A stretch of DNA of 13,740 nt from Oscillospiraceae bacterium. Its GTDB lineage: Bacteria; Bacillota; Clostridia; Oscillospirales; Ruminococcaceae. This document shows, piece after piece, positions 6,306 to 13,740 of this stretch (the stretch's first letter is position 1; each line of letters begins with the position of its first letter). The notes below the pieces were generated by a model. That model did no database searches, was not told the DNA's origin, and saw nothing but the letters and a program-made list of their open reading frames with translations. The stretch spans positions 1 through 13,740 of the forward strand of contig JAQUTM010000048.1 in the NCBI GenBank assembly GCA_028694405.1, read 5' to 3'. Position numbers and translations under genes: made by a program.

Positions 6306-6980
6306 ATGAAATTTCTAAAAGGCAGCACCAAAAAATCCAATAAACGAAAGCAATTTTATATTGCAAGATACTTTGCCGTTGTATGCATCTTTTTAAGCTT
6401 TTGCCTGCTGTCCCCTGTAGCGTCTGCTTTTCCTACTTTTTTTGCAAGCAAATACTGGCTTATGGCTGACGCGATTTTGCTTTTTATACTGGGTAAATTT
6501 TTACAAAAAAAGTTAATGTCCGCTCAAAATAAAGATGCCGCCGAGACTAATTGGGAATATGGCGGAGATAATGCGTCCACACTGTTGTTTTTTTCTACCC
6601 CGCTTTTATGGCTTTTAAATTTTGCCGCTTTGGCACACATTTATTATCTGTGGAATTTGCAAACGCCGCTAATTATCAACTTAGCGCTGCGTATGCAAAT
6701 CGGAGGTATTGCCGCAGGCATTGTGCTCTTCCTTTTTGGGCAGGCAGCACCTTTTATCCCTTTTCAAAGTAAATTCGGTTTTTCTACCAAAAACACTACA
6801 GCCGACATCACCGTGTGGAAAAAAGCCCACGCTATAAACGCCCGCATACTTACAGGCTGCGGGGTACTGCTTCTTATTTTTAATCTCTTTGTGTTGACAG
6901 GTGCTGCTTGCTTATACAGCACAGTTGCAGTTGCCGTTGCTGCTTTTAGCATTTGTTATGCTGTGGCTTTTTACTGCTGA
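6306..6980 (+). CDS. Polytopic membrane protein, SdpI-like
   Basis: The ATG at 6306 is chosen because AGGAG (6294-6298) lies 7 nt upstream and overlaps the gntR stop codon. The frame is open further upstream inside gntR, but nothing supports an earlier start. The 224-residue product has a basic N-terminus (1-21) and about six hydrophobic spans (roughly 21-43, 49-66, 93-115, 130-151, 179-199 and 201-222). The segment FGFSTKNTTADITVWKKAHA (157-176), followed by a membrane helix (179-199), resembles the SdpI/YfhL family signature (GxRTxxTxxxxxxWxxxHxxxG). In Bacillus SdpI that family gives immunity to a killing peptide. Overall length (about 207 in SdpI) also fits. The match is by eye and covers mainly this motif, so a general SdpI-like membrane protein of unknown role is the safe reading. 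It is co-transcribed and probably translationally coupled with gntR. Confidence 0.6.
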   Translation: MKFLKGSTKKSNKRKQFYIARYFAVVCIFLSFCLLSPVASAFPTFFASKYWLMADAILLFILGKFLQKKLMSAQNKDAAETNWEYGGDNASTLLFFSTPLLWLLNFAALAHIYYLWNLQTPLIINLALRMQIGGIAAGIVLFLFGQAAPFIPFQSKFGFSTKNTTADITVWKKAHAINARILTGCGVLLLIFNLFVLTGAACLYSTVAVAVAAFSICYAVAFYC

Positions 6981-7024
6981 TAGCTATATCTGTCAGCCGT
7001 TACCCTATTTAAACTTACATACAA

Positions 7025-7067
7025 AAAACGCTTAGGTACTTCTTTGTACCTAAGCGTTTTATTTTTT
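7025..7067. terminator. Strong bidirectional intrinsic terminator
   Basis: A perfect 15-bp stem pairs 7025-7039 (AAAACGCTTAGGTAC) with 7046-7060 around a 6-nt loop. It is followed by ATTTTTT on the + strand, and an A-run (7023-7028) gives the U-run for the opposite direction. It ends the gntR-SdpI-like transcript and can also terminate the giant surface-protein gene coming from the right. Confidence 0.9.
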
Positions 7068-7102
7068 GTTCCCGCGACAGTTAATGCCGTAAAACTACCG
7101 CA

Positions 7103-7133
7103 CTTGTAATAAGCCTATAAGCTTTATTACAAG
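7103..7133 (-). other. Hairpin in the 3' untranslated region of the giant surface-protein gene
   Basis: CTTGTAATAAGC (7103-7114) pairs with 7121-7133 with a single bulged base and a 6-nt loop. No U-run follows on either strand, so it is not itself a terminator. It lies between the stop codon of the surface-protein gene and the terminator at 7025-7060, and may protect the 3' end of that message. Confidence 0.4.
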
Positions 7134-7163
7134 CTTTACTCTTTGATAATCTTATTGATAGTT

Positions 7164-10100
7164 CTAGTCCTCTTTTTTCTCTTTTTTGCGCAGCCATATA
7201 AATGTGCCAGCTGCCAAAAGCAAAACTGCCAAAATAGCTATGCTTACATATCCTACGGTTACAGCTTTCGGCATATCTTTGGAAGTACCGGATTGCTCAA
7301 TGGCTTCAATTTTTGCTTTTACATCTTCTTCTACATCTAAATTTTCTGCGTTCAAAACGCCGTCCAACACAATAAACGGAGATAAACTGCTTACAATCAT
7401 AGTAATTTTTCCGTCCACAACTGTTAGATCTGCGCGTTCATAGGTGCCGTCCTGCAAAAAGTGCAGCACTGTCAGCACTTTGCCCTCATGCTCTTTGCCT
7501 ACTTCTATCGTTATGCTAATCTGACCCTTAAAATCTCCCTCGCTTAGAGAAATTTCATACGCGGCCAAAACATTACCTTGTCCGTTTAGTACCGCAAACA
7601 TTTTTTGTGCCAGTTCCTCTGTAAGGTTTTCTGTCTGTGTAATTGGTACGATAGAAAGCTTTGCATCTTTGCTTATTTGTTCGCCATTTAAAGTTATTTT
7701 TATCTGTTCGTTGACAGTTTCCAGTAAACGGGCAATGTAACTGCTGTCAGCATTTTCGGTATTTTGTGCTTTTCCAAGCAAGCCCTCCACATAGGCTTTT
7801 CCTGCCTCGCCTTTATAACGGCTAAACTCTGTTATATTGTGGCTGCTGTTAAAGTTAAAGTTTTTGGGCATTGCAGCAGCGGCAAAATAATACAAATCAT
7901 TGCCATACTGTACAATTAAAATTTTGCTGTTTCCCCAAATACTCTGCCAAATATAGTTGGGAACCGCTATATTGCCTTCGCAATTAAACTGTAAGGTTGC
8001 TCCGTCTTTTATCTGGCTTAATTGTTGCAGCGCCTGTAACCAAAAATCGTCCACGGGTTTTTGCTGCTGCGGTATCACTGCTGGGCTTTCAGATGCACTC
8101 CCGACAACGGGGTAAACTGCCTTTACCGTCACGGCGGCTGTAGTGGCATTATCCCACAATGTCGTGTCAGCTTCATAAGCTTGCGCTGTAGTGTCTGTAA
8201 TTTCTTGCAGCTTTGCTTCATAGCTGCTTTCAGCGCTTACGCAATCCGCTTGTGCCTGTGCAATCTTCGCTTCCACTTGATTTTTAACCTGTGCAGAAGC
8301 AAATGCAACAACTGCCTCTTTATAAATAACTTCAGCTTGCTGCCTATCTGCCGGCTGGGCATTGCGCCAAACTTGTAAAGCATCTAAAACATCTGTATCC
8401 GCCACACCGTTTTCGCTTATCAAAGCTTCATAAGCTTGCTGTAACGCCACATCATTCCAATCTGCCTGCCAAGCCGCAAGAGCAGCCGCAATGTCATTTT
8501 GCAAGGGCTCGCTGGTGCTTTTAAAATAGGTGCTGTTATTTTTTTCTTGAACCGTTTCCAGTATGCTTTCCTTTGCCGTTATGTTTGCCTTGGCAGCTTG
8601 CAGTTCTCCTGTCTGCTGTGTGCTAAGGCCCAGCATTTCTCTTACCGCCACTTGATATTGACCTGCTGTAAGCCCTTCAAACGTATAACTGTCCGCCTTA
8701 TCCAAGCTTTCAAAGGATTTCCATGTACCGCCGTTTGTCTCCAGCTCTTGCAGCTCTGTCAATTTAACCTGTTCTTCTTGCATGGGCAACAACAAATATT
8801 GATATAATCCCGTATTGTCCTTTCCTTTTTCGGCTTTTACATCAATTTTTCCGGTTGGGGTATCTCCCTCTGTGGAGGTTACCGCGCTTTGAATGGTAAT
8901 GTAATTGTCCTCTACCGTAACCACGGCACTGCCCACAATATCTGCATTTTGCGGTGCATTTTTATCGCGCACATATACCATATGTTCACCCGGTGCTAAG
9001 TGGCTTAGGGTTTGTGTCCATAAGCTGTCATCGGTCAAACAATCTTTCAGCCAGCTGCTGCTTTGTGTTGTCTGCTCGTCAACCATATATTCATATGCAG
9101 CACAATACTGATTTTGCTGGGGTGTACTTAACCCGGAAACATAAGTACCGCCCGCAATTTTTGTGTCGTCTATGGCAATAGCACCATTGTTTTTGTCTTT
9201 GTTCCAAGAGGCGGCAGACACAAAAGCACTACTGTCTGTTATAACGATCGGGCACCCCTCTACGGTAGTAGAAATTTGGTTCTCGTTGCCGGCTGCATCT
9301 GCTACGCTCATGGTATAAGTACCGCCATAGGTAACAGGGAATTTACCTGCAAGCATAGTTTGATTGCCGGTAATGTTTAACGGATACCCATTTATCGACA
9401 CCTGCGTAATAGCAGAACGGCTGTTTTTGCTCTTTGTTACAGACCATGCCAGCGACATACCTGTATTGTTACTTGTGTAAGTTGTGGGCTGTACGGTTAA
9501 CGATAAAACAGGCAGCTCCACATCTAAATTGTTAAAACGCAGCATTTGTGCTTGCCAGGTCTCGTCCTCGGCGGTAGTCATCACATAGTACAGTCCATTT
9601 GCGGCAATGTCATATCGTCCGTCTGTTGCCGCCTCCAGTTGAGAAATGCGCAACTCCGAACTGTTGTCACTCAGCACTTGACTAAATATGGAGGATACCG
9701 TTTTACTGATAATCGGTTTTGAGTTTTGTGCCTGAGAAACCTGCAAATGTGCACTTTTTCCTTTGGTTACAAAGTCATTTTGGCCAATTACTGCGCCGTC
9801 GGCATATTGAAATTCGGTACTCATTACAGGTGCTGTTTTAATTGCACCGCTACTGGGCACATCATTAAACCAGTCCACAACAATATTGCGCTTTGTAATG
9901 TTACCGCTGGTATCGGTAGCAACAAGGGTGTACGTTCCGTTTTGAGAAATATTCCAGCTAAACGTCCACATATCCTCCTGCTTGTCTATACCCGCAGGCT
10001 CCATATCGTTCATCAAAACGCTAGATAGCCCATTGTCGTCCACAATGTAACAGGTTACCGCAATATCAGTATGGCTGTGATTATCAATACTTGCGGTCTG

Positions 10101-13100
10101 TGGGAAACTGCGGTTATAGAAAATATGCGGTGCGGTCGTGTCATCGGCGGGCAGGGGTACTACGCCACCTGCAAAATGTTCAATTATTCTGTCAAACATT
10201 GTCAGCTCAGCCACACCTGTTACCGTTACCGTATGCTGGTAACCTGTTGGGTTTTCGCCAAAGGTTACGCGGCATCTCTTCTCGGCACCGTCACCTGTAA
10301 TAATCTGCGTTTCAAACCCCGGGAAAGTACTTTCAACCTTTGCGCTTCCCACCAGTTCAAATTCAACTTCTTCCGCAACCGTCACAAACTTAAAGCAGTC
10401 CTTCTCTTGGGCATAGGCTAAGTCGTTGCGGTAAGGCTCATCGGTGTTGGTACCCCAAAGCGGAATACTGCTTCTAAAGCTCCATGTTTGGGTTTGCTGT
10501 GCCGCATCGTCATATTCTGTGCCATTGGCATTTATAAAGGTAAACATGTTGTTATCCTTGTAAATATTGATGCCGTCGCCACTGGGCGTAACCGTATAAG
10601 TTATGGCGTGGGTAGTATTGGTAGATATATCTTTTACATGAATAACACCACTGCCCTCTTGGCTGGGGGCTATTACTACCGTTCCTTCACTATATCCGTT
10701 AACTGCCGCGGTCATTTCGCTGTAATACAATATACCCAAATTATTTCCCGTTTCGCTTTGGTCTGGCACTTCGCTTACCACAATGTTTGGTATGCTGTTT
10801 GCCGTGGCAGCCAAAGAAACAGGCAAGCGCATTGTGTTACCCAGTGCCAATGTAATTTTGGTTGCGCTTGTAAAATAGGTAGTACGCTCTATTTGCTTTT
10901 GTTGGGTATTGTTTAAAATATCATACTCGCCATGGGCTGCTAAAACTACGCCTACGTCATCTCCGTTTATGGTGTCGGCATCGCTGTAAATTTCTGCCCG
11001 CACATTTAAACTTTTAGATTCTCCGCCTGTGTAAGCGGCAGCCGGTACTACAAGCTTACCCGTAACGGTACGGCCGTAGCCCTCTCTTATGTCTGCGCCA
11101 TCTGTTCCCTTCAAGCGCAAAATGCCAAGGCTTTTATCATCGCCGCCAACGCCAAATAGTGCAAACAATGCCAGCTGCTGTTCTTGGCTAACCTCTAAAT
11201 TTGTGCCGGGTAGGTTAAGGGGCAGTACACTGTATACCGCTGTACCGTTTTCGTCTACGCCGCTTTGGTAGGTAAACTGTACATAGGGCGCAATAGCGGT
11301 ACTGTTTCCGCGATTTCCAACCTGGAAGTTTACATCAATTACAGTATTTCCGTTTTCGTCCACACCGGTAGGTGTTAAATTAAAGCTCTCAAAGCCAAGC
11401 TCGGGCCGCGCCTGTATTACAAAGGTACCGCTTGCCGGCTGATCGTTATCACCGTATACTAACGTGGTGGCAGTAAAGCCGTTACCCTCTGTATATGCTT
11501 CATCTTCTGCAACGGTAATGTAAAAAATGCTGCCCACAGGAAGATTTTCCGCAAAAGCGGCTGCACGGCCGTTTAGCTGCACCGTCTGGCCCGCCTTAAT
11601 GTTTTTATCCGTTATTTGCCATTTGGCAAGCTCTTGAGCATTCCATGCGCCTTCGCTGTTAGGGCTGGTTACCCAAAGCTTTACGGTTGCCGGTTGGTTA
11701 GCGCTTGCGCGAATAGCCACATCACCTGTGTTTTTAAAGCTTAAATTGGTTATAAGCCGGCTGCCCGCGCTAAAGTTATAGTCATCAAATTGAATGCTGT
11801 CCTCACCAATACTTTGGCCGCCAATGCCATAGCTTACCGCGTACAAGCCCACGCCATATTTACGGTCTTGGTAAGTACCGTTCATATAGGCATTCATCAT
11901 TTCGCTTTCATTCATGGGGCCTATAAATTTGGCGTCCTGTGCCTGCCACTCTTTTAAATAGGTTAAAGAACCCTGTGTTAAAACCAGTAGTGTGTCGTTA
12001 GCAGCCGCCGGTGTGTTATACAGCATGGCGTCTGCTTGCTCTTGTGCCATAGCCTGTGCCGTAGTTTCCATCATATCTCCGGCTGGGGTTTCGCTAAAGG
12101 TTTGTACCGAAGCCTTTTGCCCCATTGCAAACTGAATGTTGCTAAACAGCATACTGTCCATTCCGCCGCCTGCATCAGTATCCAAATACGCTGCCTCGGC
12201 CTCCTGTGCCGAAAGCCCTTCTTCCACTGTTTTTTCGTATGCGTCCATGTGATTCATCGCCAGCATTACACCCTCGCCCCAAGTAGCAGTCTGGGGGTCA
12301 TAGCGGGTAATGTAAAGCGCATTGTTGCCGGTATTGCTTACGTTTGCCGCATAAACCGCCGCAATGTTGCCCGCACCGTCTGCGCCGATAGTGGTTTCCA
12401 CCTTACCGGTGGTGCCGTCTTGGGTTTGTGCGCCGTTGCTGTCTGTTGTTACGGGTGGTGTAAAGAAAGGTGTAATTTCTCCCGCTCCGCCCGATACAAT
12501 GCTCTGTATGTTGGCCTGGGTTACAACATAAGTGCTTCCGTTCATATCAAACAGTAAAAATGTTTCGGCTGCGCCGCCTTGCAGTACACCGCTTAAAAAT
12601 TGTAAATTGCCAAAACTGGGGTCTTGATATACCGTACCGTCCGAAACAGTGTCTGTTACGGTGTTGTTGGCATAATCACTTAAGGTGCGCAAAACATAGC
12701 AAGCTCCAAGCTGTGCGCTTCCGTCTGCATTGATTATTACCTCGCGTAGATTTAAACGATGCACCGTAAGCATATCTGCTATATCGTTTAGCTCCTCGGT
12801 CAAAGTGCCGGCACTGTTTACATAAAGATTGCGGCTGGTGGTATACGCAACATAATTTTTTGTACCTATCTGCACAAACTCCATGTTGCCGATTACTTGG
12901 CTGTTGGTAAGCTCTACAACGGTTTGTTTTACCGTCTGGTCCTGTGCCACGGCAATACAAATTGCGCTTACCTTGCCGTACAAATCTCTCTGTGCCTGTT
13001 GCTGCACTTTGCGGTAATCTGCCAGTGCCTTGCTGCCTGCATCTGTACTTCTATCGGGATACATTGCATCTAGGAAAGCATTGTATCTGGCGGCTTCCGC

Positions 13101-13740
13101 CTGTTCTTCCTCTAATGTATAGGCAACTGCACCTGCATATACGGATACACTGCCGTTACCCATGCCGTTTGGCAGATAAACTTGGCTTATATTGTTTTGT
13201 TTGTCTAACTTAGAAGCTACAGTAAAGGCTGTATCCTGCCCGGGTTTAAAGTGGGCAGTTTTTACAACTGTATTAGCTGCCGCCGTAGCCGCCATATTTG
13301 CCACATAGTTGTTCCAGCTTTGCTGACTTTTAAAATAGTTGTACCAAACAGGAAAAGCTGTAGCCGCGGCAACTGCCTTATTATAAGTGTTCAGCTTTGC
13401 CATATAGGCGTTGTAGTCTTCCCACTGTTGCTTGAGGGTATTGTACGCCGCTATATCGGTGTCATAAGTTGCTTTTGCCTGTGTGTAGTCTGCCTGTTCT
13501 TTGTCATATGCCTGTTTTTCAGTGTTATAGCTTTCTAAATCTGCAATATATTGCGCACTGTTTACGCCGCCTTCATAGTTTGCTGCATCGGGCAGGGTAG
13601 GCTCAAGGGTTGTAGGCGGTGTAGGCGCCGTAGGCTGCATACCCAATGATGTGGCGGGAATTTTCACCGGAGCAGGGTTATCCGCAACATCGGGCATTGC
13701 AGGTGTTGGGAACAACGCACTGTCCTCAAAGTTATCCAGC
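7164..13740 (-). CDS. Giant multidomain cell-surface protein, N-terminus beyond the right edge
   Basis: The frame is open to the right edge, so signal peptide and start are outside; a TTG at 13715 is the first start-like codon and is used here for numbering (2,183 residues visible). In order: a proline-rich segment (3-42), a tyrosine-heptad helix (56-98) and a region with repeated Ala/Tyr/Trp helices (100-150). Next come YVAYTTSRNLYV- and LYITRYDPQTATWGEGV-type strands suggesting propeller-like repeats (about 275-490). CARDB-like beta modules follow (LSFKNTGDVAIRA, 658-670; VNFQVGNRGNSTA, 795-807). Further on are Ig-like modules (about 1190-1285 with GTYTLVATDTSGN; 1400-1488 with GTYTMSVADAAGN) and others to 1700. 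A charged helical stalk (1705-1865) leads to a C-terminal beta domain (about 2072-2117, ending SSLSPFIVL), common at the end of Clostridia surface proteins. A transmembrane helix (2152-2175) and basic tail RKKEKKED close the protein. There is no LPxTG motif, so it is membrane-anchored rather than sortase-linked. An adhesive or binding role is inferred; no catalytic motif was recognised. Confidence 0.85.
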   Translation of the reverse strand, partial: LDNFEDSALFPTPAMPDVADNPAPVKIPATSLGMQPTAPTPPTTLEPTLPDAANYEGGVNSAQYIADLESYNTEKQAYDKEQADYTQAKATYDTDIAAYNTLKQQWEDYNAYMAKLNTYNKAVAAATAFPVWYNYFKSQQSWNNYVANMAATAAANTVVKTAHFKPGQDTAFTVASKLDKQNNISQVYLPNGMGNGSVSVYAGAVAYTLEEEQAEAARYNAFLDAMYPDRSTDAGSKALADYRKVQQQAQRDLYGKVSAICIAVAQDQTVKQTVVELTNSQVIGNMEFVQIGTKNYVAYTTSRNLYVNSAGTLTEELNDIADMLTVHRLNLREVIINADGSAQLGACYVLRTLSDYANNTVTDTVSDGTVYQDPSFGNLQFLSGVLQGGAAETFLLFDMNGSTYVVTQANIQSIVSGGAGEITPFFTPPVTTDSNGAQTQDGTTGKVETTIGADGAGNIAAVYAANVSNTGNNALYITRYDPQTATWGEGVMLAMNHMDAYEKTVEEGLSAQEAEAAYLDTDAGGGMDSMLFSNIQFAMGQKASVQTFSETPAGDMMETTAQAMAQEQADAMLYNTPAAANDTLLVLTQGSLTYLKEWQAQDAKFIGPMNESEMMNAYMNGTYQDRKYGVGLYAVSYGIGGQSIGEDSIQFDDYNFSAGSRLITNLSFKNTGDVAIRASANQPATVKLWVTSPNSEGAWNAQELAKWQITDKNIKAGQTVQLNGRAAAFAENLPVGSIFYITVAEDEAYTEGNGFTATTLVYGDNDQPASGTFVIQARPELGFESFNLTPTGVDENGNTVIDVNFQVGNRGNSTAIAPYVQFTYQSGVDENGTAVYSVLPLNLPGTNLEVSQEQQLALFALFGVGGDDKSLGILRLKGTDGADIREGYGRTVTGKLVVPAAAYTGGESKSLNVRAEIYSDADTINGDDVGVVLAAHGEYDILNNTQQKQIERTTYFTSATKITLALGNTMRLPVSLAATANSIPNIVVSEVPDQSETGNNLGILYYSEMTAAVNGYSEGTVVIAPSQEGSGVIHVKDISTNTTHAITYTVTPSGDGINIYKDNNMFTFINANGTEYDDAAQQTQTWSFRSSIPLWGTNTDEPYRNDLAYAQEKDCFKFVTVAEEVEFELVGSAKVESTFPGFETQIITGDGAEKRCRVTFGENPTGYQHTVTVTGVAELTMFDRIIEHFAGGVVPLPADDTTAPHIFYNRSFPQTASIDNHSHTDIAVTCYIVDDNGLSSVLMNDMEPAGIDKQEDMWTFSWNISQNGTYTLVATDTSGNITKRNIVVDWFNDVPSSGAIKTAPVMSTEFQYADGAVIGQNDFVTKGKSAHLQVSQAQNSKPIISKTVSSIFSQVLSDNSSELRISQLEAATDGRYDIAANGLYYVMTTAEDETWQAQMLRFNNLDVELPVLSLTVQPTTYTSNNTGMSLAWSVTKSKNSRSAITQVSINGYPLNITGNQTMLAGKFPVTYGGTYTMSVADAAGNENQISTTVEGCPIVITDSSAFVSAASWNKDKNNGAIAIDDTKIAGGTYVSGLSTPQQNQYCAAYEYMVDEQTTQSSSWLKDCLTDDSLWTQTLSHLAPGEHMVYVRDKNAPQNADIVGSAVVTVEDNYITIQSAVTSTEGDTPTGKIDVKAEKGKDNTGLYQYLLLPMQEEQVKLTELQELETNGGTWKSFESLDKADSYTFEGLTAGQYQVAVREMLGLSTQQTGELQAAKANITAKESILETVQEKNNSTYFKSTSEPLQNDIAAALAAWQADWNDVALQQAYEALISENGVADTDVLDALQVWRNAQPADRQQAEVIYKEAVVAFASAQVKNQVEAKIAQAQADCVSAESSYEAKLQEITDTTAQAYEADTTLWDNATTAAVTVKAVYPVVGSASESPAVIPQQQKPVDDFWLQALQQLSQIKDGATLQFNCEGNIAVPNYIWQSIWGNSKILIVQYGNDLYYFAAAAMPKNFNFNSSHNITEFSRYKGEAGKAYVEGLLGKAQNTENADSSYIARLLETVNEQIKITLNGEQISKDAKLSIVPITQTENLTEELAQKMFAVLNGQGNVLAAYEISLSEGDFKGQISITIEVGKEHEGKVLTVLHFLQDGTYERADLTVVDGKITMIVSSLSPFIVLDGVLNAENLDVEEDVKAKIEAIEQSGTSKDMPKAVTVGYVSIAILAVLLLAAGTFIWLRKKEKKED

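Noticed and set aside
7164..7260. Sortase (LPxTG-type) anchor at the end of the giant surface protein
   Set aside because: The C-terminus has a membrane helix and basic tail, but the preceding residues (TSKDMPKAVTVG) contain no LPxTG or close variant.
12036..12557. 173-codon + strand frame, plus several similar ones opposite the giant gene
   Set aside because: These are antisense shadows of a long biased coding frame. They have Cys/His-rich random-looking products, no start signals and no family resemblance.
1..13740. CRISPR arrays, tRNA or rRNA genes, insertion sequences, phage genes, toxin-antitoxin or defence systems
   Set aside because: Reading through both strands showed no regularly spaced direct repeats, no tRNA-like cloverleaf, no transposase or integrase motifs and no recognisable defence proteins.

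Overview
The window looks like chromosomal DNA of a low-to-mid G+C Firmicute, most likely a gut-type Clostridia (Oscillospiraceae/Lachnospiraceae grade). The signs are strong AGGAG-type ribosome binding sites, a Gram-positive lipobox on the binding protein, an AgrC/HPK10-type histidine kinase and a giant surface protein with a C-terminal membrane anchor. This assignment is inference from gene content; no rRNA or other phylogenetic marker is present.

Layout, left to right. (1) Positions 1-926 (+): the 3' part of a membrane sensor histidine kinase of the GHKL/HPK10 type, cut by the left edge. It ends at a strong bidirectional terminator (944-990). (2) Positions 1010-5104 (-): a catabolic and uptake cluster in the order dctP (solute-binding lipoprotein), dctQ, dctM (TRAP permease subunits), then an HpcH/HpaI-family aldolase. 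(3) Positions 5105-5599: a 495-bp A+T-rich divergent control region with a near-consensus promoter, a 16-bp perfect palindrome and several diverged copies of the same TTGTATACAA core. (4) Positions 5600-6980 (+): a GntR-family FCD-type regulator, closely followed by a multi-membrane-span protein with an SdpI-like signature, ending at a second strong terminator (7025-7067). (5) Positions 7164-13740 (-): one enormous open frame (more than 2,190 codons, N-terminus beyond the right edge) for an extracellular multidomain protein. It has a proline-rich segment, a heptad-tyrosine helix, possible propeller-like repeats, Ig/CARDB-like modules, a helical stalk and a C-terminal transmembrane anchor.

How the genes work together (inference). 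The TRAP system probably imports an organic acid. The aldolase would cleave it, or a product of it, to pyruvate or a related 2-oxo acid plus an aldehyde. The divergent GntR/FCD regulator probably senses the acid and controls both directions through the TTGTATACAA-type sites. No dehydratase, dehydrogenase or kinase accompanies the aldolase, so the imported compound may already be a 2-oxo-4-hydroxy acid, or the other steps are encoded elsewhere. Two non-coding structures in the transporter operon deserve attention: a 19-bp long-range inverted repeat spanning the dctP-dctQ gap and the dctQ start, and a terminator-like hairpin between dctM and the aldolase gene.
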